Part shown: one piece after another, positions 43,894-55,507 of the stretch | How positions within the stretch are numbered: the stretch's first letter is position 1 | How the letters are laid out: each line of letters begins with the position of its first letter | Assembly (NCBI RefSeq): GCF_014898055.3 | Contig: NW_023601433.1 | Location: 82,655,106-82,719,105, forward strand | Reading direction: 5' to 3' | Source of the DNA: Talpa occidentalis | Lineage: Eukaryota > Chordata > Mammalia > Eulipotyphla > Talpidae | DNA length: 64,000 nucleotides | Position numbers and translations under genes: made by a program | The notes under the pieces: generated by a model | Databases searched by the model: none | The model's input: the letters and a program-made list of their open reading frames with translations, nothing else | Told to the model about the DNA's origin: nothing

Positions 43894-45004
43894 CTATCAT
43901 TGTAGGGACTTACTCCCAGAATATCTTTGCCAGAAGGGTCACACACGGAAGTTCATCAGATGGGTGAGAACTAGAGCGATGGCCAAGTCTCCCACCACCC
44001 AAAGGCAAATGTTCTGGAGCCAGGGTTTGGGATATTCCTTGCGATCATTTTTCCATCTGTATGTATTTTCTTTATGTGGGTGAGTGCACCCCAGTCATTC
44101 GCTCTCAAATCATTCTGGCTCTTTCTCTCTCCCTCTCTCTCGACATTACACCAGAAGCATTTTTTTAAGACCAGTTCAGCGACAGCTCAGTTTTCTGCCA
44201 TATGGACACAACATCCCGCCTCTCTCCTGAGTTGTCTGCTTGTTTTTGCCCTGCATGTTATTATTTGGATCGGGGGCTTCTATATCCTAAGAGAGTTGTG
44301 TTTGTTCAACTGCTTTTCTTGGCAGGGAGGGGAAAGCGGGGCGCAGAGGATCAAGGGGGACTTGAAGGCATGGGGCTCTTCTTTGGCTGGCGGGTTGGCT
44401 GCTGGGGGCGCAGTCAGCATGGCTGGGAGACAGTCAGGCCGGCCTCAACATTTCCATTGCTGGGGTCCCAGTTGGCAGCAGGGAGATGGAGGCTTCGTCC
44501 CGTGTTTTCAGATAAATTGCACTTGTGGTCTCGCCAAACTGCAAGCGGGACGGAGTTTGGCTCAGCCTGAGGTCTCACTCACAGCTGTTAGATCCTCTCC
44601 AAACCACAGGCCCAGTGATTGCGTTCGGGGACTCTGAATCATTTATCTCGCTCCTATTTCTTACCCACCTTGAATCCAGAAGTCATAGAAGAAAACCTAT
44701 TACTCGTAAATGGGTTTTCTGGTTTTTCAGAGTTGAGAGCTTGGGAGAAAGAGAAAAACAAGGCAAAAAAACCTAACTAGGTTAGTCCCCACCCCTGGAC
44801 TAGATTTGATGGTTCTACGCACCCCCCTACCCCCCCCTTCCTGAAGAGTAGATTCTGGAGTAGTTTTGCACAAATGGGAGCAGAGGAAGTTAAATCTTCA
44901 ATACACATTGTGAGCCTGACAATTTCTCTCAGGCTTGTATCCCGTAAAGGCAGGTCTTAGAAAACTCCAGAAGTTGTCATGCTCTTAGGTACCTTCTGGA
45001 CCAA
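43894..45004. other. Single-copy DNA, no gene seen
   Basis: Includes C-rich CCCCCCTACCCCCCCCTTCC at 44822-44841. A 187-codon plus frame (44074-44637) overlaps other frames and has no domain or family resemblance I know; likely chance. Confidence 0.45.
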
Positions 45005-45075
45005 TAATTGAAGTGCTCTGAGCCTCAGTATCTTCATCTGTAAAATGAAGAAGGCTCAAAAATCAGTGAAGTGAG
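45005..45075 (+). repeat. MIR SINE fragment
   Basis: GCTCTGAGCCTCAGTATCTT and CATCTGTAAAATGAAGAAGG match the MIR core. Confidence 0.7.
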
Positions 45076-45394
45076 CTAGCAGGTGACCTTGCCACGCACT
45101 CTTCCTCGTGCTTGGCAGTGAAAATCCTTCCACTCCTCACAGCAGCATCGTGACTAAGTCCTCGGGGGTTCTCCAGGGGACGGATAGGAAAGCCAACATC
45201 AGAGAAATTGTGGAAAGGAAGGTATACAATTTCTGGCACCCAGGGGACACTCAGTCTATGGGATGGTCTCCAAGATGCTCAGCCAGCCCGTTCGTCATGA
45301 TGAATCACCACTGCTCTTAGCTGTCTGAATCCGACAGAGAGCTAGGGGAGAACAGAGTTTGTGCCCAGCCTACTTTCATGGACCCATGATACCT
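45076..45394. other. Single-copy DNA, no gene seen
   Basis: Nothing recognised. Confidence 0.4.
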
Positions 45395-45486
45395 CCAGAA
45401 CCAAGTCCATGGGACCAGGACTGACTGGTCCAAAGCATATCCTCCATAAATGTTTGTGGACTGAAGAGAGCAAATGAATGCATTTT
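45395..45486 (+). mobile_element. L2 LINE 3' terminus
   Basis: CATATCCTCCATAAATGTTT, GTGGACTGAAGAGAGCAAAT, GAATGCATTTTT look like the 3' terminus of a diverged L2. The SINE at 45487 inserted at its end. Confidence 0.5.
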
Positions 45487-45760
45487 TATATTAATAAAGA
45501 TTTGTTTTATTTATTTATGCATACAAGAGCTGGGGTACAGGCCAGAGGTGCAGGGGGTGAGAGGATTCACCAAAGACAGAGTGGGGAACAGAACAGGCAG
45601 CTCTACTGATTACTCTGCTGAAGGGAGCAGCGGGTGAGACAAGAGAGGTCTGCTGCACCATGTTGATCAGCTCCCTGGCAGAGGATCGAACTCATGCTGC
45701 AGTGTCTGTGGAACGCTTCATAGTGCTGAGACTTAACCCCTTGTACCACCAGGGAGGCCC
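45487..45760 (-). mobile_element. Lineage-specific tRNA-derived SINE
   Basis: Reverse copy: AAGATTTGTTTTATTTATTT, ATGCATACAAGAGCTGGGGT, GAGAGGATTCACCAAAGACA, TCTGCTGAAGGGAGCAGCGG, ending ACCACCAGGGAGGCCC. Perfect 13-bp duplication ATGAATGCATTTT (45474-45486 and 45761-45773). Confidence 0.93.
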
Positions 45761-45773
45761 ATGAATGCATTTT

Positions 45774-46309
45774 AAACTGTCAGCAAGTCCACAGCCTAGC
45801 CAGAGCCTCACCACATGTCTCCAATCCCTCACCCTACTGGGTATTCAGGGTATTGCAGGGACAAGACTTATATTAAATGCCCCCAAAAGAAGAGGTTAGT
45901 GAGCATGTGGCCCCCACTTAGGTCTGGGTGGCAAAAGCAAATATTCCCAAAGAAATGGCCCCAGTGGGGCCTCCTGGCATTCTCTTTGTTCTTGCTCTTA
46001 AAGAAAAAAAAAAAAAAAAAAACAAGGTGAAAACTCCCTAGAATAACTCATGTGCGAAGTGGATCAGCTGTCAAAGGGAGCCCAGACTCATGAAATTATT
46101 GGTTAAACCAAAGAGATAGTGACAAGAGCAAATGGAAGTTTGTGAAGACGTCACGGAAAACATGTGGAGAGCATTGTTCACTTTTAAGTCAAAATTCTAG
46201 ACCTGAGATGCAGTAGGCAAGGGAGGTAATTAGGTTGGGTCTTGTAAAATGGTAGCAGGGAACAACGGAGTTTAAAAGTGGAAAACACCAACAAGAGTTG
46301 GTAAAACAA
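45774..46309. other. Single-copy DNA with poly-A patch
   Basis: A run of about 20 A lies at 46002-46022. No repeat family or gene recognised. Confidence 0.45.
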
Positions 46310-46400
46310 CAGGTTGAATATTCAACAAATAATCAGTTAGTGCCAACTAAGTCATTATATGACAGTCGCTGTGAGATAGACTAGTTCAAGAAAGTAAACA
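46310..46400 (-). mobile_element. L2 LINE 3' fragment
   Basis: TTGAATATTCAACAAATAAT, CAGTTAGTGCCAACTAAGTC and ACAGTCGCTGTGAGATAGAC match a diverged reverse L2 terminus. Confidence 0.5.
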
Positions 46401-47264
46401 GGGCACACATTCTTCCAACAGCAAGACTTCTAGAAATTCTGCAATTAACGGGAGCTACATCAGATGGGAAACTCTGGAGGGAACTAGAATTTGAACACTA
46501 TAGAAAAGCTAAAGAACAGATTGACACAGACAATGAAAACATCTAGACACCAGGTTCAAAGCTAAAGAAACAATATAGGGGTAAGTATGAGAGCAATCAG
46601 TTATTCAGTCAACAAACACATGAGTTACATAAGAGCCAAACTCATAAGAGAAGTTTATTCTTATGGCTTTCCTACATTCTCTTTCAGTACATTCCTGATT
46701 TCTCACCTCCTGATTTCTCACCCTCTCACTTCACCAGCTTCTCATTCTTGCCCTATCTCTCCCCTACACATATGCTACAATTTGTAAGTTAAACCTAAGG
46801 TACTTGTCAGTGTAAAGTGGAGAAACTAACTCGCACTAAATACAGCCCATTGCAAAATTAATAATCAGCTATAAACTAGGCATTTGCATTTAATCTCACA
46901 TTTATTTCTCCTAAGGAAATAATCTTTAATTGCAGAATTTCTAGAATAGTAGTCTTGCTGTGGGAAGACACAGGAAATGATACCAATTTCTTGTAAGGCA
47001 TTTGTTTTAGCGTCAACAGTTTCAGCAAACCATTTATTAAGCTCCTAATGCATGCCAGGTGCTTGAATAAGTGCCATCTGCTTATTCCTCAGAGCACCCT
47101 CAGACTGGACCTTGCTTTGAATTGAGTCTTGTTGGAGAAATGCTATGGGATGGGGGCCCTGGAGCAGGAAGGGAAGAAAAGGAAAAGAACAGTAGTCAAG
47201 CATGAAAGTCAGAGCCAGACAGTGGAAAATAGCAATTATAATGGCTGATCTGTGCAAATTGCTG
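46401..47264. other. Mostly single-copy DNA, no gene seen
   Basis: AT-rich. CCATTTATTAAGCTCCTAAT and GCATGCCAGGTGCTTG at 47030-47062 are a short L2/MIR-like tail. No coding signal. Confidence 0.45.
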
Positions 47265-47440
47265 AAATGGGGGCCAGGCCTTGGCATCCTCTATCTCCCC
47301 CAATTCTCCTAGCAGACGCGAGGAGGTACAGCTGTCATCATCATGACCACTGCATAGTTGAAGAAACAGACTCTGAGACACAAGTAACCTGATCAGTGCT
47401 CATGGTCAGCAAGCAGCACCCCCCGCACTCAGCCTGAGCC
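47265..47440 (-). repeat. MIR SINE remnant
   Basis: GGGGCCAGGCCTTGGCATCC, CAATTCTCCTAGCAGACGCG, AGTTGAAGAAACAGACTCTG and GATCAGTGCTCATGGTCAGC are diverged reverse MIR blocks in order. Confidence 0.55.
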
Positions 47441-48929
47441 TGCCTACTTCTAGAACCTTCTCGCTGAGCCACAGGACTCCAGTGTGAGTGACCAGAGCAC
47501 CATTTTGGTTTTCTTCTGTACGGGAAGCCCTGGGCAGGTCCCAAGTCATATTAAAAAAGCAAAGGGTATCCATAGGCCAGTGCCCCGACATGAGAACAAG
47601 CCCTAGATCATGGTTAGAAGGAGGCCTCTTTGCTAAAGGTAAAGTAAGAACCACCATCTTTGCTCAATTTAGAATGACTGTGGGTTTTTTTCCTGTAGGA
47701 GGATAATCTGCCTCCTTGCACACTGAAAACCAGTCTGGGAGGCTTCGTTTGCTTCAGTCCACTGTAATTCAGACACAGCAGGCAGCCAGCAGCAAAGACC
47801 CAGGCCTTCACCCAGCGGACGACGCCTCAGGAACTAGCTTGCAGGTCAGTCAGTCTCTGTGATCCTTTTCCAACCGATGCCCCAGTTTACTAGCCCATGG
47901 GGGGCTCTCTACACTCAGATCTTACTTTCCTCTAGAAAGTAACAACTGTCCACACCCCCTCCCAACGCCTGTAATTCCTGACAATGACATCACTTTCTCT
48001 GAGCAGCTTCAGGCCCTCAGTTGGCCAGTGATGCCAGGGAAGCTGCTCCGGATTTGGGTGATATTCAAGCTGTTCTCTTGGCTCCCAAGTTCCAGGCAGA
48101 CTAATCAGGGAGGGCGATAACCTCTGGTATTGTCGGAGATTCCGATCTCTTGACTGAGATGAAAAGACCAGACCGCCCTCCATTTCCTCGGCTCAGTGGG
48201 CAGCAGGAATACATCTCCTCTCGCGGGCGCCCAGGAGCCCCAGGCCTTGGGCAGATGCCAATATACTGTGTCCTCCCTAACAGGGCCTCTGATGCTATCA
48301 CTTAATCATAGTAAAGTGGCAGGGGCCCTTGAAGCCAAATCGCTCTCTCTCTTTCTCTCCATTTAGGATCCCTTCAGCTCAGGGAGGTTAAAGGGCAACG
48401 TAATAGTCCACAGTTGTGCGTGCATTCAGTGAACATGGTCTCAGCTCCTGCAGGGTGCAGGTTTGCGATGGGCTTGGGCGTTGAGTCTCGCCAAGTGGAG
48501 CTGCCGCTTGGAGTTTGCCAACTGATGGAAAAGACAGGCATTACCCCACCTTGTAAATAATACTAAATGGATATGAGTGTGCAACGGGCAGCAAAAGGAA
48601 GGCCGGAGGGTTTGGGGGCCTGGTGGGGTTGCAGGCAGGGAATCTTTAGGAAGGCCTTCCCGTGGCAGAGATGCATGAACAAATGTGAAGGACAGGGAAG
48701 CAGGACCCAGCTGAGAGATCTCCCCTCTTAATGCATTCTGAAAGGCACCCAATTGTCCTATGAGACACAATTCGGACCGGCAGCCCTTATGTCCATCTGC
48801 CACAACTGAGACTTCATCCCCACTGAATAACAACTCCCACAGCCCCATGCCCCTCCATTCTCCCAGATGCCTCTGAAAAGCAGAGTCACTGTCACCCCTT
48901 TTACAGCAAGCATTTCCAAGCCCACTTGT
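47441..48929. other. Single-copy DNA, no gene seen
   Basis: About 1.5 kb with no named repeat. A minus frame of 135 codons (48441-48848) has no domain. Confidence 0.45.
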
Positions 48930-49108
48930 GTCATTGTCCTTCTTATCCTACACCATATACTCAGTGTTGATGTCTCTCTCTCACCTTAAATAGAACTTAA
49001 GTTCCAAGAGCACAATTTTAATCTACCCCTGCCCCCAACTTGTAGCTCCTGCATCCAGAGAACCGTATAGAAGCACAAGCCCTCCGCAAGTATCTGTTGA
49101 ATGAATGC
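48930..49108 (+). mobile_element. L2 LINE 3' end
   Basis: CTCACCTTAAATAGAACTTA, AGTTCCAAGAGCACAATTTT, ACCGTATAGAAGCACAAGCC, TATCTGTTGAATGAATGCAG. Confidence 0.7.
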
Positions 49109-49642
49109 AGTCAGCTAAGGGGCGAGGGGCCCAGAGTGCAGGAGAGACCTGAGGACATGGTGCACAAAGACCTGGGCAGCTCACCTGTGGCCCTTGAGTG
49201 TTCCTGAGGCAGTTTTATCCCTGGGCCTGGCCCCTCTCCAGCCCAGCAGGTGAGATCTACAGAGGGGACATGCCCCAACTTGGCACTGCTGTGCAACCCA
49301 CGGTGACTATCTCAGGAGGAGCTGTGACCTCCTGGGTACAACTCTTAATCCCTGTAGAAGTCAGCTGGATGAACAAGCTGCCACTTGGCATCTGTGTTCC
49401 TGTCCTGTGACTGGGTGGGGTCTGGGGGGTGGGGGCAGGTGACACACTCGATTTAGTGTGAAATTTAAGGGGGCACCAAAAACTCCATCATTGAGATAAA
49501 TAATATTTCACTGCAGACTCTCAAAAAATCAAAATAAGTGCAAAGGAGCCATGATGAGAATATTTCAAAAAATTAAAGAGAGAGGCTCCAGCCCTGCATC
49601 TGTCCAACTCAGCCTCACTTAACTCACCTTAATCTGGGTCCT
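49109..49642. other. Single-copy DNA, no gene seen
   Basis: Nothing recognised. Confidence 0.4.
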
Positions 49643-49690
49643 GGTTTCAATAAAACTTTATTTACAAAAACAAGTGGCCAGTCCACTGGG
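49643..49690. repeat. Fragment of the same ancient repeat as at 7690
   Basis: TTTCAATAAAACTTTATTTA and CAAAAACAAGTGGCCAGTCC are the reverse complement pattern of the 7690 element. Confidence 0.55.
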
Positions 49691-49799
49691 AACAGCTCCA
49701 TTTAGTTCAAATATCTTAGCACTCAGCCGTTATTTGTCTCGATTGCTGAGGTCTCTGGCTTGTGTCTAAGACAAGTGACTTGCTCCTCTCATGGGACTC

Positions 49800-49935
49800 C
49801 CTGTCCTGCTGTGTGAGCTCAGGAAAATGACATCCATCTCTGAACCTTGAAGTAAGTGTGATAATGGTGGCCCCAGCCCATGTGTGTAAAATGCATTCAC
49901 AATCACTCCATTCCATGTTCAGTGATGGCATCGGT
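49800..49935 (+). repeat. MIR SINE remnant
   Basis: CTGCTGTGTGAGCTCAGGAA, ATGACATCCATCTCTGAACC, AGTAAGTGTGATAATGGTGG. Confidence 0.6.
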
Positions 49936-51034
49936 GATAATGTTGCTTTTATCAGAATTTCTCCACCTAGACCACATTCTGAGCCATCAGGGGACTTCAG
50001 AGAACCTATAATTCTCTAAAGTTTTGGCAGCTTTATCACTTAAAAATAAGTCTTATTTTGATCTTGGGCAACTCGAGCTTCCTGTGAAGGTATCATTCAG
50101 CCAGGGCCAGGCCATGTGCCTGTGAGCTCCCGGAGTTCAAAACCCCATCCTGTGGTGGCCCAGACTCTTGCTATGAATTTGAACTTGTCCTGCAAAACTG
50201 AAGTGTTTCAGGACCCAGGCATGCAGCGCTGTAAAAAAAGGGGCAATTAAACCTATAAACCAGGGTTTACAGGGGAATTTATAGTGTCAGAGGTTTTTTA
50301 TAGCTTTCTTAGATTAGTTTAAATAGAGGCAAAAAAGAACAGGGGAAAGGAAAAGAGAAGATTTGAAACCTGAGGAGACTTAAAAGTTGAGAAAGAAGCT
50401 TTTAGGAAGCACTGAGGGGTCATAATCAGAGGCATATTTTTCTGTCTTGCTGTCTCTTGCAAATCTGAGGAGAAAAACGTTAAAAATAGCTGTTGCCCAC
50501 TATTCCCATTTTTCCTCAGCCCTAGCCATCTGGGAAGACCCGATGGGATGGGAAAAATTCTATAGAGGGGTTGGAGAAAGAACCCAGCAGTTCCCCTTTA
50601 TCCATCATGCAGGCCTGAGGAGGCCTACAACCTCGGTGTCAGGCCAGTGCAAGAGTGCCGGGCTGAGCTGGAAGTATGTCATGGGAAGTGCCTTTGTCAC
50701 CCATGGGCGACTTTGGGCTTCAGTCAATGGACCACATGAAGAACGTGAGGAAACACCGCAAACGGGTCCGAGAAGCAGCCTTCCCTCCCAGGCCCCAACT
50801 TCCCCTCCAGCCACGGCCTCTCCTGCCTTTTTCTCACAGCACCAGTGGCTTGTATGTCCCTGGACCTGGGCTCAGGCAGTTTCCTCGGCCAGGAACTCCT
50901 TTACACCAGTTTTCAGGTCCCTCACACTCATCTGAAAGGTGCCCTTCTTATCCAAAGTGCTCTCCAAGATACAATGAAAACATACGCAATGCAGAATTGT
51001 GCTCACAGAACGCTCTCTTCTGTGTGGAGGAAAA
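49936..51034. other. Single-copy DNA, no gene seen
   Basis: No repeat I can name. Plus frames of 162 and 173 codons (50447-50935, 50676-51197) overlap in different frames; the second runs into the CA-rich array, which argues against coding. Confidence 0.45.
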
Positions 51035-51165
51035 GCACACACACGCATTACACACACCTCATGCACACATACACATGGATACACGTCATCCACATACATC
51101 CACACACATCCACACATGTTATCCACACACATACATGCACATATTGCACACACACAGGCGTATAT
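51035..51165. repeat. CA-rich degenerate simple repeat
   Basis: CACACACACGCATTACACAC-type sequence with ACATCCACACACATCC words; an old impure dinucleotide/tetranucleotide array. Confidence 0.9.
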
Positions 51166-51714
51166 GTAAATCTATCAACTATATGAGAAGAATATGAGGA
51201 AAACACTAACAATATTTGACGTCGGGGAGACCAGCTGCGAGTATCTAACAGGCCGGAAGAAAAAGATTCTAGCTTTTCTGCTGTCTCCTCTTCTTTAAAT
51301 TCTAACTTTTGCTCTGTGTATTTGCAAAACTGTAATCAAAATTTATCTGAAAATACTCCAACTCCCAAGTTGTGATCTGTGCTGTCCTTGAGCACCATGC
51401 AGCTACTGGGGCACCTGGGTGAAGGGGACTGGAGAGTTCTCCTTGTGACTTCTCAGTGATCTCAAAATTAAAAGTGTAACTCTTTAAAAATTAAGTTTAT
51501 TTCCTCAAGAGACTGCCCCCTGTCCTCTGCTGTCTAGATCAGTACCACCCAGAAGGGACCCAACCTGAATGGGCTGTTGGTAGGCTATACCCTGGTTAAG
51601 TATTTTAAATGTCACCACTGGATACTTATACTTTTACAGTGACCTAGACTCCTCCCTCAAATGCATTTCCCAAAAAACTTAATTAGATCAGTGAGAAATT
51701 TTTCAAATTATGTC
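51166..51714. other. Single-copy DNA, no gene seen
   Basis: AT-rich, nothing recognised. Confidence 0.4.
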
Positions 51715-51825
51715 TCTCTCACTAGACTACAGACTCCTTGAGGGGAGAACCCAGTTTGGCTCCGTATCCTCACCCAAGGGTCTAACCTATGCGGGGCACA
51801 CAGCAGACCCTGAAAATGAATCTTA
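51715..51825 (+). mobile_element. L2 LINE 3' fragment
   Basis: CACTAGACTACAGACTCCTT, GAGGGGAGAACCCAGTTTGG and GCGGGGCACACAGCAGACCC fit the L2 3' end. Confidence 0.65.
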
Positions 51826-51929
51826 TCTGCAAAAAGCTATAATTCAGTATTATCAAAATTGATGAGCTCAAAAAACCACTCTTGTTTTATGCACCTAAAA
51901 TTCCCAAATAAAGTTCTACAAGAGATAAC

Positions 51930-52115
51930 TGGATTGGCTAGATTTGCAGCATTTTGTGTGCAGCACTCCTATTGGATTGATTCAGCACCATCCAGTATGG
52001 CGTGCACTTATTGGACACAATTTCCTTTCTCACATTCAGTATGGTGCCCTCTTATTGGACTTTTTTTTTTTTTGGCCACCATTGAGTATTGAGCTTTCTT
52101 ATTGGTTGCAGCTAC
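51930..52115. promoter_or_regulatory. Array of five regularly spaced inverted CCAAT boxes
   Basis: ATTGG (CCAAT on the minus strand) occurs at 51933, 51971, 52010, 52054 and 52101, that is every 38-47 bp. The last three sit in a visible tandem unit: CAGTATGG(C/T)G(T/C), then a CTTATTGGAC-like block. CCAAT is the core of the NF-Y site, and evenly phased boxes can act cooperatively. Whether this is an active promoter, part of an unrecognised LTR, or a chance minisatellite is open. Confidence 0.4.
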
Positions 52116-52334
52116 TGCCACTCATCAAAGTACTTTCAGCCAGCTCTTTGATAATGGCTTAGCAGAATGGGCTGCCTTCTCCTTTCCCAGCCTCAGTTCC
52201 CTAGAATGTCAGTTTTATGGTGGCTGGTTTTTTTAGATAGATGAAGGGCTCTCTTTCAGGGAAATATATCACAGAGCAGAGACACGAGAGGAGGAAAGGG
52301 AACAGTTAAGTGCAGGCACCTCGGTTTGTCCCAG

Positions 52335-52505
52335 CTCTGTCCCTGTGGTGAGTTTGTGAATGACCAAACTGATCTGTGCCTTGGTGTCCTCATCTGTAAA
52401 ATGAGGCTGATGACAATACTTGCCTCTTGGGACTCCTGTATGCATGGGCACGCATTGCATCAGTAGAATGATGCATGACACACATAAGCTCTTAACAAAT
52501 ATTAG
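52335..52505 (+). repeat. MIR SINE, well preserved core
   Basis: GTGAATGACCAAACTGATCT, GTGCCTTGGTGTCCTCATCT, GTAAAATGAGGCTGATGACA, CTCTTAACAAATATTAGCTG. Confidence 0.75.
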
Positions 52506-52769
52506 CTGAGGACATACTATCCCAAGGATTTGAAAAGTCCTTGTGGCCTGGTGACTGGTTGGTTTACTTCCCAAAGCTGATCTAAGGCAGCTTGAAATTT
52601 TGGTTCTCCCACAAAAGTCAAATTCAGTTCTCTTGGTGAAGGAACTTAAACTCTGCTATTTCCTGTCCTAATTACAGGCTTGTTTTAGCTGATGTAACCC
52701 TTGTTTTCCATTAAATGTACTCAAGAATGTCTGTGTTGATTATTTCTTTGGCTGAGTCCTTAAAAATTA

Positions 52770-53060
52770 TTGAATATTTATTGAGTTCCAGGAATTCTAC
52801 TAAATGCTTAAATACATTATTTCATCATATTTAACCAAAATCCTGATTCTGAAATAATAACTTTTAAAAATGTATCAAGCACTAGTTATCATATTATATG
52901 TCTTAGCTCATTTCACTCTTGAAATGGCCCTATTACAGAAATATTATTACTATGTATGAGATGAATTAACTTTGCCATGATGACAAAAGGTAGTAGCTGG
53001 TACCACTGTAATTTGAACTCAGGTCTGAGTCATGCCAGAGCTTGTAGCTTATTTCCAGTC
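52770..53060 (-). repeat. MIR SINE, probably two overlapping remnants
   Basis: ATATTTATTGAGTTCCAGGA, TTACAGAAATATTATTACTA, AGGTAGTAGCTGGTACCACT, TGAACTCAGGTCTGAGTCAT. TATCAAGCACTAGTTATC repeats the tail theme at about 52873, suggesting a second copy. Confidence 0.6.
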
Positions 53061-53209
53061 CTGGCATTTCTACCCTGCCTTCAATACTAACAAAAGATCT
53101 GAATAATTGTTCTGTGCAAGAGCAATACATAAACTTCACACCCAAAGTAAGTTATGATTTGTTGGGGGATGAGGGTTTCGACATGCACAGTTCAGGCAGA
53201 ATATACCCT

Positions 53210-53255
53210 GAAGTGTGTGTGCATGTGTCTGCATGTGTATGTGTGTGTGTGTGTT
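53210..53255. repeat. GT-rich microsatellite
   Basis: GTGTGTGTGCATGTGTCTGC then about eight GT units. Confidence 0.9.
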
Positions 53256-55039
53256 TTCACATGAATGCAATTTCCATGTTTGTTGTTTTAAACCAAAGGT
53301 TAGACTCAACTGCTGTGAATGAGCACTTACATCCACACTTTTGGCAAATTTCTTTTAAATTATGTACACATCAGTCATTTTCTTTGAAAATTAAGTTAAT
53401 ATTTAAGTAGAGGAGTTAGCTATTTTGAAAACTATTCAATCAATTAAAAGAATATGTATCACTCATTTGGGGAAAATTAAATAAAATTTTGAGTAGAGGA
53501 TTTAGCTATTAACAGACTCTAATGAATGAATATAGTGTGTTTCTGTGGGGGAAAATGAATTTTTTATAATGTAAATGACCACCTGTACATGTCACCCCCG
53601 CTACATCTGATTTTTACATTTGGGTTTTCTAAAATGGGGTCCAATACCTGTATATCCCAGAAAGGAGGTAAGCACGGGTGGACACTCACTGCAAATTTTC
53701 TTTACCCAGATATTCTCCCAGACTCTCCAGCACCATGGAATAAAGTTCCAAGTATTTACCCTGGTAATTCAGACCAGCCAAATCCACAAGCAGGTTTTGC
53801 TTCTTTGTGGTTTCTAATAGCCTTCATTTCATCCTGCACCATTTTTCCTGGGCAGGAAAGCCAAAGGGACAGCAATCAGGAAGAGGGTTGCGTCCTTGCT
53901 TACTCCCTCTCAATGCAAGTGGAATAATTCAATCGGGGCACACGGGGAAGGCCCCATCACCCAAGAGGGAAGGCGGCGCTGAAGCCACATCGATTCAGCA
54001 CTCATTATTCTCTCTCTCTCCCTCTCTTCTTTTCTTCTTTATAAGCTAAACCTAATGGAAGGAAAATCAATCCACATTGAAAGGGGGAAAAATCCAACTT
54101 ATTTTCACAAAATTTTTTGTGTCTTGTTTTTTTGGATCAGAAACACAGGACTTCCCAAATCAAGTTAAGTGAGTCCCAGATGTGGACTCTTTTCAAATGA
54201 AAAACACACCCCGGCGTCTCAGGCAGAACTCTGCTCGAAGGAGCTGGGGATTGCCACGAGAGAGCTGGTCCCAGACCGTGGAGAGAAAGAAGGGTGGGGA
54301 CAAGGAAGGGCAGGCTGGCTTCTCCTCCCCCTGGGGAGCAGAGAGACAGAATTCAGGTTCCTTGGGCTTGGGGGACCCTTGCAAACCAATCGAAAGAGTG
54401 GAAGACATCCTTGAGTCGTGCGGCAGTCTGGCTAGCATGGAAACTGTCACACGTTCAGGGCTGGCCACGTACCACCGGGGACCAAAAAAAAAAAAAATTC
54501 AGTGGGTAGTGACAGTGAGGCTCACACTAGTGGGTAATTTAGAGGACTATTTTTCCAAGGGAGAAGGCTAGATGGCAGCTGAAATGCTGAGAAATGATGT
54601 GATGTACAAATGAATAGATTTCTTTTTTAAGGCCAAGAAGAGAAAAGGACTTTTAACAGCCTTTGATTCAGCCATTCATTTTCAAAAACTGATCAAGACA
54701 CAAACATGTCACATGGACTTTCTTCAAGTGTTGGACCGAAATAAGAATGTTGAACCGTGTAACCAAAGACATCTCTTGGTGAAAGATCCTCCTTTTAGCA
54801 ACTATAATTCACATTTTCATCAATGTCATGCTACACATAGATGAAAACAGCCATTAAAATGTGTTTCTTCTGTCTTCTCGTAATAGGTTTGATTTTACAT
54901 TTCTTGCCATCTGGTTTGTTGAAGAGAAATATGGAAGTACTTTTACTCTCTGTATGCTTCTGATGGGGCTTCGGCTAAGATGTGGCCCTTTTCTTTCTAC
55001 TGAACTGGACTCCAACCCAGATTCTCCCCCAGCCTGAGC
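53256..55039. other. Single-copy DNA, no gene seen
   Basis: About 1.8 kb. A CT-rich patch is at 54008-54035 and an A14 run at 54484-54497. Frames of 112 and 129 codons have no domain. No named repeat. Confidence 0.45.
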
Positions 55040-55250
55040 CAGCCGGCTACTTTGGCGAGGCTCTTGGCCAAGCTCAGCAGTACCATTTAACCAGTGTAAT
55101 TATCCAAGGTGGCGCCTACAGGATCCTACCTAGTTCTGCATCCCCACAGCATCACGGCAGAATTTACTAAACTCAATTAAGCTGGATGAGTTAATGTAGA
55201 TTTCAATAATTATATTTCTCAAATTGGTCCCCTAAGAGTGATAATTGCTA
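55040..55250. promoter_or_regulatory. Possible conserved noncoding element
   Basis: Repeat-free block with a dense series of homeodomain-type cores: ACTCAATTAAGCTGGATGAG, TTAATGTAGATTTC, AATAATTATATTTC, GTGATAATTGCTAGC. No direct evidence of activity. Confidence 0.3.
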
Positions 55251-55251
55251 G

Positions 55252-55380
55252 CAGGTACTGAATGCCAGCACTCTGCTTAGAGTTTCACACACTAACCCAC
55301 AAAAACCTCAGCCAGAACTGCAAATGGACTTTGTGCCCATTTTACAGATGAGCAAACCAAGATGCAGAGTGAGGCGGCCC
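55252..55380 (-). repeat. MIR SINE remnant
   Basis: AGGTACTGAATGCCAGCACT, CTGCTTAGAGTTTCACACAC, GTGCCCATTTTACAGATGAG, CAAACCAAGATGCAGAGTGA. Confidence 0.8.
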
Positions 55381-55507
55381 TGGGATAGGAAACTGCTTCC
55401 ATTCAGAGTCCCTGAACTTCCTTGTACTCTGCTCTGACAGCCAGGGAGCCCTCACTGGGCACCTACACTTGGAAAGGACCATCGGGGGGTCAGAAAGAGC
55501 TTTGCAG

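Noticed and set aside
44074..44637. A 187-codon plus frame with a hydrophobic stretch
   Set aside because: No family resemblance, no homologous neighbour frame, and overlapping alternatives exist; length is expected by chance somewhere in 64 kb. Would be worth a protein search only if transcripts are found.
50845..51186. A 113-codon frame ending in His/Thr repeats
   Set aside because: The second half is the CA-rich array at 51035-51165.
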